Of a DNA stretch of 6,055 nucleotides, positions 1 to 6,051 are shown piece by piece; within the stretch, counting starts at the first letter, position 1, and every line of letters begins with the position of its first letter. The translations under genes and the position numbers were made by a program. Location: positions 1 through 6,055 of the forward strand of contig JABEUP010000076.1 in assembly GCA_013044365.1 (NCBI GenBank). The letters are read 5' to 3'. Below the pieces are notes generated by a model. It had not been told where the DNA came from and searched no databases. It saw nothing but the letters and a program-made list of their open reading frames with translations. This DNA is from Acidimicrobiaceae bacterium. Lineage in GTDB: Bacteria > Actinomycetota > Acidimicrobiia > Acidimicrobiales > Acidimicrobiaceae.

Positions 1-1
1 G

Positions 2-565
2 ACGATTTCTTCACTTTTGAGGCTCCAAGCTCGTAGGGTTGGACCTTCGCAAGGCCAGGATGCACTTAATGAGGCAGAGCGGAGAATCCGGTCTATTGCT
101 GTAGTGCACGAGATTCTGTCGCGGGAAATCGGAGACCAGGTTTCTTTTCCCGAGATCGTTTCAGCAATTGTGAAACTTGCTGAAGAATCGATCATGCCCA
201 GTTTCCCTGTCAAAATCGAGGTTACCGGATCTGCAAGCGACTTGGATGCTCATGTGGCTACGCCACTTGCTTTGGTTTTGGCAGAACTATTGCAGAACTC
301 CATTGACCATGCATTTGGCAGCGACTTTTCGAAGGGTGATGGCCAAACAGGGATTGTCAAAGTATTTTTGGATCAGCATCCTGAAGTTCTTGAGATGACT
401 GTTGCCGACAACGGGGTGGGTTTTCCGGATGGTTTTGATCCAGATAAGGCTTTGAGTCTAGGGCTTCTAATTGTTAATGACATCGTGGTTTCCCAGCTTG
501 GGGGCACTATGAATATCGGGAATGATTCAGGGGCTAAGATCGTTCTTTCAATTCCACTGGTTTAG
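2..565 (+). CDS. pdtaS: PdtaS-like sensor histidine kinase, C-terminal part (5' end outside window)
   Basis: This is a cytosolic two-component histidine kinase of the HisKA_2/HATPase_c type. In mycobacteria such a kinase phosphorylates PdtaR, an ANTAR-domain RNA-binding regulator. The reading frame is open to the left edge (ACG ATT TCT TCA CTT before the TTG at 17), so the TTG is an internal Leu codon and not a start; 187 residues are visible. The first residues, TISSLLRLQARR, match the end of the HisKA_2 dimerisation helix, so the phospho-accepting His should lie just outside the window. RSIAVVHEILS (about residues 30-40) is the second helix. ATP-binding motifs follow: N-box ELLQNSIDHAF (95-105, Asn99), G1 box DNGVGF (136-141), and G2-like SLGLLIV (152-158), ending in a beta-strand ILVLSIPLV-like segment. 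All ATP-site motifs look intact. No response regulator is visible. The family is secure; the symbol rests on similarity to mycobacterial PdtaS as I remember it. Confidence 0.85.
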   Translation, partial: TISSLLRLQARRVGPSQGQDALNEAERRIRSIAVVHEILSREIGDQVSFPEIVSAIVKLAEESIMPSFPVKIEVTGSASDLDAHVATPLALVLAELLQNSIDHAFGSDFSKGDGQTGIVKVFLDQHPEVLEMTVADNGVGFPDGFDPDKALSLGLLIVNDIVVSQLGGTMNIGNDSGAKIVLSIPLV

Positions 566-889
566 ATTTTACAAATGAGCGGGACTTGGACAATGAGCCG
601 ACCCTGGTCTTGCGAATTGCGGAAGATCCCGGAAAGCGCCAGAAATCACGATTGTGACTTATCAAAATAGGCTCGATGCCGGGGTGTTGCGGGTCGTGAA
701 CTCTCTGTCCAGCTATGTGAAAGTGGCGAGCTGGTTGTCGCTCGTCACCGAGGCATTCTCGATTTGGTAAAGTTGGATATCTCTCACCGTTTAACCACAA
801 AAACTTCTTCTAAAGTCATACAGACCCCAGAAAGAGTTTTTGCAGCACTTCTTCGAACTGTGGTTCACCAAGAACCTACCCGGAACTAG
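566..889 (+). pseudogene. Possible decayed coding sequence with two frameshifts, unrecognised family
   Basis: No intact gene is present, but three coding-like stretches follow one another in the three forward frames. About 586-640 reads LDNEPTLVLRIAEDPG. About 636-715 reads KAPEITIVTYQNRLDAGVLR, then VVNSLSSYVK. About 713-889 reads CESGELVVARHRGILDLVKL, then DISHRL, and continues to the TAG at 887-889. Each piece has ordinary codon choice and a balanced composition. The out-of-frame alternatives either stop (TGA 655-657, TAG 668-670, TAA 768-770) or look unlike protein. One frameshift near 640 and another near 712 would join them into a protein of about 100 residues. I do not recognise the family and see no clear ribosome binding site at the TTG near 586. 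The alternatives are sequencing or assembly errors in an intact small gene, or chance openness of noncoding DNA. A minus-strand frame here (534-800, TTG start) looks less protein-like. Confidence 0.3.
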
Positions 890-1056
890 TTTAAGTCATT
901 GTTTTAAGTCGTGTGTCAGTCATAGCGGACCGAGCCGGTTTGTAGAGAGACAAAACGCGGGTGAATTTATTTTCGAGTGGGATGTTAAGTTATCCGAGGT
1001 CAAGCTACATATGTGATCATTGGGATTATCAACGTGGCAGTGGGTAGGTGCCCAAC

Positions 1057-1086
1057 TTGGATCGTTTGAAGGATTCACGATAAGCT
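1057..1086 (+). promoter_or_regulatory. Tentative etfBA promoter
   Basis: TTGGAT (1057-1062) and TAAGCT (1081-1086) are separated by 18 bases. They resemble a sigma-70-type -35 box and an actinobacterial TAnnnT -10 box. A transcript would begin near 1093, giving a leader of about 54 bases to the etfB ATG. This is a weak match; other pairings, such as TTGAAG at 1066 with TAGGTT at 1092, are also conceivable. Confidence 0.2.
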
Positions 1087-1133
1087 AGACATAGGTTTAT
1101 TCTTCTACTGCACTTTACGTTTTGGACGTATGT

Positions 1134-1138
1134 AAGGA
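1134..1138 (+). promoter_or_regulatory. Ribosome binding site of etfB
   Basis: AAGGA lies eight bases before the ATG at 1147, an ordinary Shine-Dalgarno arrangement. It fixes the etfB start and argues that the transcript has a leader. Confidence 0.7.
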
Positions 1139-1146
1139 AATCGTCA

Positions 1147-1911
1147 ATGAATATAGCTGTGTGTGTAAAACAAATCCCCGATCAGTCTGTTCCGGGGAGG
1201 CTTGATCCGGGTACCCACAATTTAGTCAGAGATGGAAAGCTTATTCTCGATGACTCTGACAGCTATGGGGTGGAAATGGCGTTACAACTTGTTGACAGGG
1301 CAGGCGGCGGAGAGGTAACGCTTATTTCTATGGCCCCTAACAGTGAGCTTTCAGGACTCCGCACAGCATTGGCAATGGGGGCTAGCAAAGCCGTGCTGGT
1401 TTCAGACCCGTCGTTGGCTGGTTCTGACGCGCTTACGACTGCCAAAGTATTGGCGGCTGCGATACGGCGGAATCCGTTCGACCTGGTAATGGCGGCAACA
1501 GAGTCCACCGATGGCTACACCGGAACAGTTCCTGTCCAGATTGCAGAATTACTCGATATTCCCTCCGTTAGCTTTGCCAAGAAAGTGGAAATTGAGAACG
1601 GTGTACTTAAGGTACAACGTCAAACTGAATCCGGATACGACGAGGTTGAGTGTCCTTTGCCGGCGTTAGTCAGTGTTACTGCAGGCGTCGTGGAGCCGCG
1701 CTACCCGTCATTCAAGGGGATCATGGCTGCTAAGAGTAAGCCGGTGGATGTTTTAGACGTCGCAGGACTCGGTACGGGTCCGTTGACTTCCGGCCAGGAG
1801 ATCGTCTCTGTCAGAGACGCCGAGGAGAGAGCGTCAGGAACTGTGGTAATTGACGAGGGAGAAGGCTATCAGCAGGTGGTCGAGTTCCTTGAATCCTTGA
1901 AAATCATTTAA
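1147..1911 (+). CDS. etfB: Electron transfer flavoprotein, beta subunit
   Basis: EtfB is the smaller subunit of the cytosolic heterodimer that accepts electrons from acyl-CoA dehydrogenases and passes them on, usually to ETF:quinone oxidoreductase. It binds AMP and clamps the FAD held by EtfA. At 254 residues it has the usual length. The N-terminus MNIAVCVKQIPDQ is the standard first strand and loop of the ETF fold. LRTALAMGASKAVLVSD (71-87) is the typical family segment. ATESTDGYTGTVP (117-129) corresponds to the nucleotide-binding loop. VEPRYPSFKGIMAAKSKP (182-199) is the strongly conserved signature followed by the C-terminal arm that wraps around EtfA. ATG at 1147 is chosen from the N-terminal match and the AAGGA site. 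It is first in an apparent two-gene operon with etfA. Whether it belongs to the non-bifurcating housekeeping group cannot be settled by eye, but the lack of linked partner genes favours that. Confidence 0.95.
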   Translation: MNIAVCVKQIPDQSVPGRLDPGTHNLVRDGKLILDDSDSYGVEMALQLVDRAGGGEVTLISMAPNSELSGLRTALAMGASKAVLVSDPSLAGSDALTTAKVLAAAIRRNPFDLVMAATESTDGYTGTVPVQIAELLDIPSVSFAKKVEIENGVLKVQRQTESGYDEVECPLPALVSVTAGVVEPRYPSFKGIMAAKSKPVDVLDVAGLGTGPLTSGQEIVSVRDAEERASGTVVIDEGEGYQQVVEFLESLKII

Positions 1912-1953
1912 GCCCAACTCCAGTTATCGTATTTTAGAGAAAGTTTCAGTCAA

Positions 1954-2919
1954 ATGTCATTGTCAAAAATATGGGTTTTTGTTGAGCCTTCGGAATCGGG
2001 TGTGTCTTCTACGTCCCTCGAACTTATCTCGGCTGCTTCAAGTATTGCGCCTTTGGTGGAAGCATTTGGATACGGAGTCGGTCCAGAGGTAAGCCAAACT
2101 CTGGGTGACCATGGGGCTACAAAACTAATTGCTGCCACCGGTCTTGATGGAGTTCTGGCGGGCACGGCAGTTGCGTCTGTAATGGCTAAGCGGATCGCAG
2201 GCGATGCGCCGGACGCAATCTTTTTTGCCGCTACCCCTGAGGGGCGTGATGCCGCGGCAAGGTTGTCCGCTAAGCTTGACCTGCCAGTTTGCACTAACGT
2301 CGTCAATCTCCTGCAGGATGGGGCGGACTTGGTCAGCGAGCACGCCGTTTTCGGTGGCGCTGTGATCGTGTCAGCAAAATTTACTTCGGCCGGTCCCGGA
2401 ATTTACGTTATTCGCGCCAAGTCGTTTACGGCTGAGCCAAAGGGCGGCGCTGCGGCTGCCTTTGAAGAGGTCAATGTCGGTGATATCGGTTCAGCGGGCA
2501 AGGCGAAGATAGTCCAAAGCCACGTAGAGGCTCGGTCTGGTCCGAAGTTGGACGAGGCCCCTGTTGTAGTCTCCGGCGGCCGCGGATTGGGCCAGCAGGA
2601 GAGTTACCAGATGATTGAGGAGCTTGCAAAGCTTCTCAATGGTGCGCCGGGTGCTTCGCGCGCAATTGTCGATGCTGGCTGGGTTCCCTATTCGTACCAG
2701 GTTGGCCAAACTGGCAAGACCGTCAAGCCGTCGGTTTATATAGCCTGCGGAATATCCGGAGCGACTCAGCATATGGTTGGTATGAAAGGGGCTAAGAACA
2801 TCATTGCTATCAACAAGGATGCCGACGCTCCGATTTTTACCATTGCCGATCTTGGAATAGTTGGCGACGTGCACAAAATACTTCCAAAACTGATCGAGGC
2901 TATCAAGTCGAAAGGCTAG
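1954..2919 (+). CDS. etfA: Electron transfer flavoprotein, alpha subunit
   Basis: EtfA carries the redox-active FAD of the ETF heterodimer and shuttles electrons from acyl-CoA dehydrogenases. At 321 residues it is full length. The N-terminal ETF domain includes FAATPEGRDAAARLSAKLD (91-109), the usual GRDxAxRLxAxL segment. The C-terminal FAD domain has VVSGGRGLG (205-213) with the flavin-contacting Arg210, VGQTGKTV (250-257), the signature SGATQHMVG (268-276) followed by IIAINKD (283-289), and ADLGIVGD (298-305). The signature differs slightly from the common form: Thr replaces the usual Ile or Val before Gln-His. The ATG follows etfB by 42 bases and is preceded by only a weak purine-rich site (AGAGAAAG at 1936-1943, ten bases away). 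The two genes are probably co-transcribed because no terminator or good promoter separates them. No ETF:quinone oxidoreductase or dehydrogenase follows. Confidence 0.95.
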   Translation: MSLSKIWVFVEPSESGVSSTSLELISAASSIAPLVEAFGYGVGPEVSQTLGDHGATKLIAATGLDGVLAGTAVASVMAKRIAGDAPDAIFFAATPEGRDAAARLSAKLDLPVCTNVVNLLQDGADLVSEHAVFGGAVIVSAKFTSAGPGIYVIRAKSFTAEPKGGAAAAFEEVNVGDIGSAGKAKIVQSHVEARSGPKLDEAPVVVSGGRGLGQQESYQMIEELAKLLNGAPGASRAIVDAGWVPYSYQVGQTGKTVKPSVYIACGISGATQHMVGMKGAKNIIAINKDADAPIFTIADLGIVGDVHKILPKLIEAIKSKG

Positions 2920-2928
2920 ATCGCGCGT

Positions 2929-2948
2929 ATCTGCTGGCGTAGGTTTTT
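2929..2948 (+). terminator. Weak intrinsic terminator after etfA
   Basis: A six-base-pair stem (ATCTGC with GTAGGT, two G-U pairs, loop TGGC) spans 2929-2944 and runs directly into a T-rich tail at 2944-2948. It begins nine bases after the etfA stop, in the right place to end the etfBA transcript. The stem is short, so it may be inefficient. Confidence 0.3.
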
Positions 2949-2960
2949 AGTGCCGGGAAA

Positions 2961-2975
2961 CCGCTATATAAGCGG
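2961..2975 (-). terminator. Hairpin overlapping the end of the SCO1664-type gene
   Basis: CCGCT-ATATA-AGCGG is a perfect five-base-pair inverted repeat, extendable by two G-U pairs when read on the minus strand. It includes the stop codon of the minus-strand gene. Only three T residues follow it in that direction, so it is a poor intrinsic terminator. It may instead protect the 3' end or act in the convergent gap. Confidence 0.25.
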
Positions 2976-3686
2976 CCACGGATAGCATCTCATATCCGGA
3001 TCGGGAACTGGAAATCTTTGTTTCCTAAGGACATACTGGATACGTGAGTCAACTGCGTCAAGCTCGAGTGGACTGAGGAGATCATGCAAAGCGTCAATGC
3101 AGCGGTCTCTCTTTGCCTTCAGATCTTCGAGGAGTTCATCGGGAATTGCTTCTCCGGCGAACTCCCAAATCACGGTTCGTAACTTCGGTTCGTAATGAAA
3201 GCACAATCCCTGGTCTATTCCCCATATGTGGTCATTGGCATCGATGAGCAGATGCCCTGATTTTCGGTCTGCATTGTTGGCAATGATGTCGAACAGCGCA
3301 AATTTTTTGAACTGGGGACGCAGTTCACTTCTTTCAAATAGAGAAAAATAATGCTGCTCGAAGTCGGCATCGATGAAAAGCTGCACGCTTCCTTCGCCAT
3401 GGGGACCTTCGGGCCTGAGAACGGTTAGGGGTATCAAGTTCCAACCTAAGGCTTCCGATAGTTTGTAGGCGGCCACTTCGCGCATGAATAGCCCGCCCGG
3501 AAAGTCCCACAGGCTTCGCTCTCCGCGATGTGGCTTGTAAATTCCCTGTAACGAAGTTACGTCATTACTGACTTTGATTAGGAAAGTTGCGTTGGAACTG
3601 TAAGGCATACGTCCGAGAATTCGGAGTTGGCCAAAGGTCAGATGCTCTACAGCGTCGGAGCTCGGTGACCGTTTGTTTTGGGACAT
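2964..3686 (-). CDS. SCO1664-family PI3/4-kinase-like protein
   Basis: This is a member of an actinobacterial family distantly related to phosphatidylinositol 3/4-kinases; its substrate is not known to me. From the ATG at 3686 it is 240 residues. Kinase-like features run in order. LGRMPYSSNATFLIKV (24-39) resembles the nucleotide loop and first strands. YKPHRGE (50-56) supplies the likely ATP-binding Lys51. LWDFPGG (59-65) and REVAAYKLSEALGW (69-82) are family signatures. NNADRKSGHLLID (137-149) is the catalytic loop with Asp140 and His145, and GIDQGLCFH (156-164) is the metal-binding segment with Asp158. The end PDPDMRCYPWPLI is typical of the family. All active-site positions appear present. 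The start is uncertain: ATGs at 3728 and 3719 would add 14 or 11 unfamiliar residues. 3686 fits the family length, but none of the three has a strong ribosome binding site. It overlaps DUF3090 by 40 bases, suggesting translational coupling. Confidence 0.85.
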   Translation of the reverse strand: MSQNKRSPSSDAVEHLTFGQLRILGRMPYSSNATFLIKVSNDVTSLQGIYKPHRGERSLWDFPGGLFMREVAAYKLSEALGWNLIPLTVLRPEGPHGEGSVQLFIDADFEQHYFSLFERSELRPQFKKFALFDIIANNADRKSGHLLIDANDHIWGIDQGLCFHYEPKLRTVIWEFAGEAIPDELLEDLKAKRDRCIDALHDLLSPLELDAVDSRIQYVLRKQRFPVPDPDMRCYPWPLI

Positions 3687-4144
3687 GCGTGACCATTTTG
3701 ATCTAGTGGATAACCACATAACGGACATGGCGGGCGACCTGCCTCAATCAGGCGGGTTCCTTGGATTGCTAATTCAGCGGACTGTTCCCTTGTCATACCA
3801 ATTTGCAGAGAGGAAGATTCCTCGCCTTCGGCGGGAACGGATTCCAAATGCAAGTGAATTTGATCTACGTCTGAGACGTAGGAGATGCCAATCGTACCCA
3901 CGACCCACGCGATTTCATATGGGAGCAAAATGTCCCTCGGTTCGTCAAGGTGGCCCGGCCTTGTCAATTGTTGGATCAGTTCAGCCAAATGATGTACCAG
4001 AGCGGCTACCTGAGCTTTTTCAATTTTTAGAGTTATCAGATCTCCAAGGTATCGGGCCTGTATCAGGAAAACCCGTTTCCCGGGTTCTCCAATCGCCCCA
4101 ATCGCTATATGGTCTACTGATGGAAATTCTTTCGAGATTGACAA
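3647..4144 (-). CDS. DUF3090 family protein with C-terminal zinc-ribbon-like motif
   Basis: This is an uncharacterised actinobacterial family, almost always found next to the histidine phosphatase and SCO1664-type genes. Its 165 residues begin with an N-terminal segment resembling the family's FxAGxxGEPGxRxFxLQAR pattern, here IAIGAIGEPGKRVFLIQARY (13-32). EKAQVAALVHHLAELI (42-57) follows, and then IAWVVGTIGISYVSD (78-92). MTREQSAELAIQGTRLIEAG (115-134) is a helix leading into RPPCPLCGYPLDQNGHACP. Cys140, Cys143, His152 and Cys154 could bind a metal, which is inference. The start is TTG at 4144, directly abutting the TAA of the phosphatase gene. It is preferred because AAGG lies eight bases upstream and the N-terminus then has the family length. 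The C-terminus runs a few residues (HRAPTL) past the usual NGH/NGY ending. It is probably cytosolic, with no signal or membrane segment. Confidence 0.88.
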   Translation of the reverse strand: MSISKEFPSVDHIAIGAIGEPGKRVFLIQARYLGDLITLKIEKAQVAALVHHLAELIQQLTRPGHLDEPRDILLPYEIAWVVGTIGISYVSDVDQIHLHLESVPAEGEESSSLQIGMTREQSAELAIQGTRLIEAGRPPCPLCGYPLDQNGHACPKTNGHRAPTL

Positions 4145-4819
4145 TTAGGGCGCCTTAATGCTGAAGTCTTTTTGCCAGTTACTTCCGAGGACCAGTGTTC
4201 CGCCACTGGCAAACGATATTGCTGAAACTGAACATGTCGCGATGACCAGTCTCTGGAACATATCCAAATGCATTCCAAGAGCGGAACAAAGTAGGGTTTT
4301 AATGGGGTCCGCATGGGAGAAGGCAACAACAACTTGACCCCGGTGACTCTTCTGTACCAGTTCGACGAATTTAGACATTCTCTCCGCCATCTCCACAAAT
4401 GATTCTCCGTTCGGAAATCTAAACAGAGAAGGTGATCTTTGAACCTGGTTCCATCCCGGGAGTTTATACAGTTCCTTTAACTCCTGGCCAGTCCAGTCGC
4501 CAAAATCGCATTCATACAATAAGTCGGAAGTTCGGATTTCCAAGTTGAGTCGTTTGCCCAAAGGTGCTGCTGTCTGTTGGGCGCGCTCCAATGGACTGGC
4601 GTATATGGCGGCAATGTTTTCTATCGTTGAAATGCGGTCTGCAACCTCTTCGGCCTGGGCTTTACCATCGTCCGAGAGGTCCAGTCCCCGAGCGCGTCCA
4701 GGAAGAACCTTCCCGGTTGTGGCAGTGTTTCCGTGCCTGACCAAGACCAGTATCGTCGATTTTTCGTCCTGCTTTTCGGCCGGGTTATTCTTCTGGGAAG
4801 TCGAGTTCTCGTTAGCCAT
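4145..4819 (-). CDS. MSMEG_4193-family histidine phosphatase (phosphoglycerate mutase-like)
   Basis: This is a histidine phosphatase superfamily enzyme of 224 residues, which forms a phospho-His intermediate; its physiological substrate is not known to me. The core begins at STILVLVRHGNT, with catalytic Arg28-His29-Gly30. SPLERAQQTAAPL (75-87) gives Arg79, ECDFGDWTG (103-111) gives the acid Glu103, and VVAFSHADPIK (164-174) gives the second active-site His169. ALGMHLDMFQRLVI (180-193) is characteristic of this subfamily. All four key residues are present. Residues 1-21 are a hydrophilic, low-complexity extension before the core. The ATG at 4819 is firm because an in-frame TAA lies two codons upstream and no other start precedes the RHG motif. 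No Shine-Dalgarno site is visible, so it may be leaderless or depend on ribosomes from the thiolase gene 59 bases upstream. Its stop abuts the DUF3090 start. Confidence 0.9.
   Translation of the reverse strand: MANENSTSQKNNPAEKQDEKSTILVLVRHGNTATTGKVLPGRARGLDLSDDGKAQAEEVADRISTIENIAAIYASPLERAQQTAAPLGKRLNLEIRTSDLLYECDFGDWTGQELKELYKLPGWNQVQRSPSLFRFPNGESFVEMAERMSKFVELVQKSHRGQVVVAFSHADPIKTLLCSALGMHLDMFQRLVIATCSVSAISFASGGTLVLGSNWQKDFSIKAP
4151..4157 (-). promoter_or_regulatory. Ribosome binding site supporting the TTG start of DUF3090
   Basis: On the minus strand TAAGGCG places AAGG eight bases before the TTG at 4144. The site lies inside the last codons of the phosphatase gene, so ribosomes finishing that gene would be positioned to start the next one. 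It decides the choice of the non-ATG start. Confidence 0.55.
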
Positions 4820-4878
4820 GTATTAGAAAAGTTAGTCTGAGTTTTCGCATATCCTTTCGAATACAAGATGTTCGGATC

Positions 4879-6045
4879 CTAGGAGAGCCGCTCAATGATC
4901 ATGGCCATTCCCATGCCGCCACCTACGCACATAGTCTCGAGGCCGAATTGCTGATCCCGCGTCTGGAGGTCATTGATGAGCGCTGTCATAATCCGCGCAC
5001 CCGTCATTCCAAAAGGATGTCCAAGTGCGATCGCTCCTCCGTGGGGATTGAGCTGGTCTTCGATCGAAATTCCCAACTGGTCGCTGACAGCCAGGACTTG
5101 AGCGGCAAATGCCTCATTTAGTTCTATGGTATCCATGTCGCTTATGTCCATCTTGGCGATTGCCAGTGCTTTTCTCACAGCTTCAATTGGGCCAACCCCC
5201 ATGATCTCAGGTGCCAAGCCGGATACCGAGGATGCGACGATCCGGGCCAGTGGCGTGAGACCAAGCTCCTGCGCTTTGCGCGAAGACATCACCAGTACTG
5301 CGGCCGCTCCGTCATTCAGCGGGCAGGAGTTTCCCGCCGTAACCGAACCGTTTTCGATAAATACCGGCGGAAGTTGGCCCAGAGTCTCGAGATTAGTGTT
5401 TGGTCTTGGTCCGTCATCTTTTGTGAGAAATGTCCCGTCGCCGAGCGGAAACGGAGTGATTTCACGGGCGAAAATGCCATTATTTTGTGCCAGGACCGCG
5501 CGGTCCTGGGAAATCTTGGCGAACTCGTCCATCCTTTGTCTTGTTATGCCGAACCTCTTGGCCACGTTTTCAGCGGTTAGTCCCATAGGGATGTACATCT
5601 CATTTATGAAATCTGACCGGGATCGGTCGGTAAATCTTGGGTTGAGATCCTTCTCCGTTATCCCGACGCCAAGAGTTCTTGAAGTGCTCTCGACGCCTCC
5701 CGCGACGAAGACCTCCCCCTCGTGTGCCTCGATCGCATGAAAAGCCATGCGGATTGTCTGAAGAGACGAGGCGCAAAACCGGTTTACTGTAGTTCCTGGG
5801 ACCGAATCTGGCAATCCAGCCAGGGCGGCAATGTTCCTTCCGAGGTTTAGAGACTGTTCTCCAACGTGGTTGGCAGCCCCTATCATCACATCGTCGATTT
5901 GGGCCGGATCCAGCTGCGGGGTTTTCTTCAGGAGTTCCTTCACAATGAATCCACCCATGTCATCCGGCCTCACATCTTTGAGCGATCCTTTGTATGCTCT
6001 GCCAATTGGGCTGCGGGAGGTGGCAACTATAACGGTTTCTGACAT
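4879..6045 (-). CDS. Thiolase, acetyl-CoA C-acyltransferase type
   Basis: The enzyme catalyses thiolytic cleavage of 3-ketoacyl-CoA to acetyl-CoA and a shortened acyl-CoA, or the reverse condensation of acetyl-CoA. It is cytosolic and usually tetrameric. At 388 residues it has full family length. TTVNRFCASSLQTI (85-98) contains the nucleophile Cys91. GNSCPLNDGAAA (238-249) matches the usual GNxSxxNDGAA segment but has Cys241 where Ser is common. NEAFAAQ (310-316) is the conserved NEAF motif. GGAIALGHPFGMTGARIM (336-353) carries His343, and CVGGGMG (373-379) carries the acid/base Cys373. The catalytic set is complete. ATG at 6045 is preceded by GAGG six bases away. The GHPFGMTGAR form occurs among actinobacterial thiolases of the fatty-acid or steroid side-chain type, so degradation is the likelier role, but chain-length preference cannot be read from the sequence. 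Confidence 0.93.
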   Translation of the reverse strand: MSETVIVATSRSPIGRAYKGSLKDVRPDDMGGFIVKELLKKTPQLDPAQIDDVMIGAANHVGEQSLNLGRNIAALAGLPDSVPGTTVNRFCASSLQTIRMAFHAIEAHEGEVFVAGGVESTSRTLGVGITEKDLNPRFTDRSRSDFINEMYIPMGLTAENVAKRFGITRQRMDEFAKISQDRAVLAQNNGIFAREITPFPLGDGTFLTKDDGPRPNTNLETLGQLPPVFIENGSVTAGNSCPLNDGAAAVLVMSSRKAQELGLTPLARIVASSVSGLAPEIMGVGPIEAVRKALAIAKMDISDMDTIELNEAFAAQVLAVSDQLGISIEDQLNPHGGAIALGHPFGMTGARIMTALINDLQTRDQQFGLETMCVGGGMGMAMIIERLS

Positions 6046-6051
6046 AGGGTG

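Larger units (their letters stand above)
890..1146 (+). other. Intergenic leader region upstream of etfB
   Basis: About 257 bases hold no reading frame I can support on either strand. Visible structure includes a direct repeat of TTTAAGTC at 890-897 and 903-910. A hairpin lies at 980-995 (stem GGATG/TATCC with one G-U pair, loop TTAAGT), and a second at 1041-1054 (stem TGGG/CCCA, loop TAGGTG). Short palindromes ACATATGT (1008-1015) and TGATCA lie between the hairpins. This is long for a simple 5' region, so a long untranslated leader or a small RNA is possible. Nothing here matches a riboswitch class I know. Confidence 0.5.

Noticed and set aside
575..670. 31-residue forward ORF starting with ATG shortly after the kinase stop
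   Set aside because: There is no ribosome binding site, the product is unrecognisable, and it is better explained as an out-of-frame reading of the decayed segment.
534..800. 88-residue minus-strand open frame with TTG start
   Set aside because: It runs into the antisense of the kinase gene, has no good ribosome binding site, and its composition (many His, Arg, Pro, Ser) is less protein-like than the forward-strand segments.
563..889. Possible TAG readthrough, since the kinase stop and two later in-frame stops (668, 887) are all TAG
   Set aside because: The frame between 566 and 668 is the least coding-like of the three, and the kinase ends at the normal family position. TAG also ends other genes here, so recoding is unsupported.
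890..910. TTTAAGTC direct repeat as an operator or attachment site
   Set aside because: It is only eight bases repeated twice in AT-rich DNA, with no integrase or regulator nearby, and could easily be chance.
3707..3717. TTATCCACT on the minus strand, one base from a DnaA box
   Set aside because: It is a single copy inside overlapping coding sequences, with no cluster and no origin-type neighbours.
3673..4158. 161-residue plus-strand open frame starting with ATG
   Set aside because: It is antisense to almost all of DUF3090 and the start of the SCO1664-type gene. Its Arg-rich product has no recognisable domain, while the minus-strand genes match known families.
5126..5740. 204-residue plus-strand open frame
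   Set aside because: It lies wholly antisense to the thiolase, whose motifs are intact, and its Ser/Pro-rich translation looks like a shadow of biased codons.
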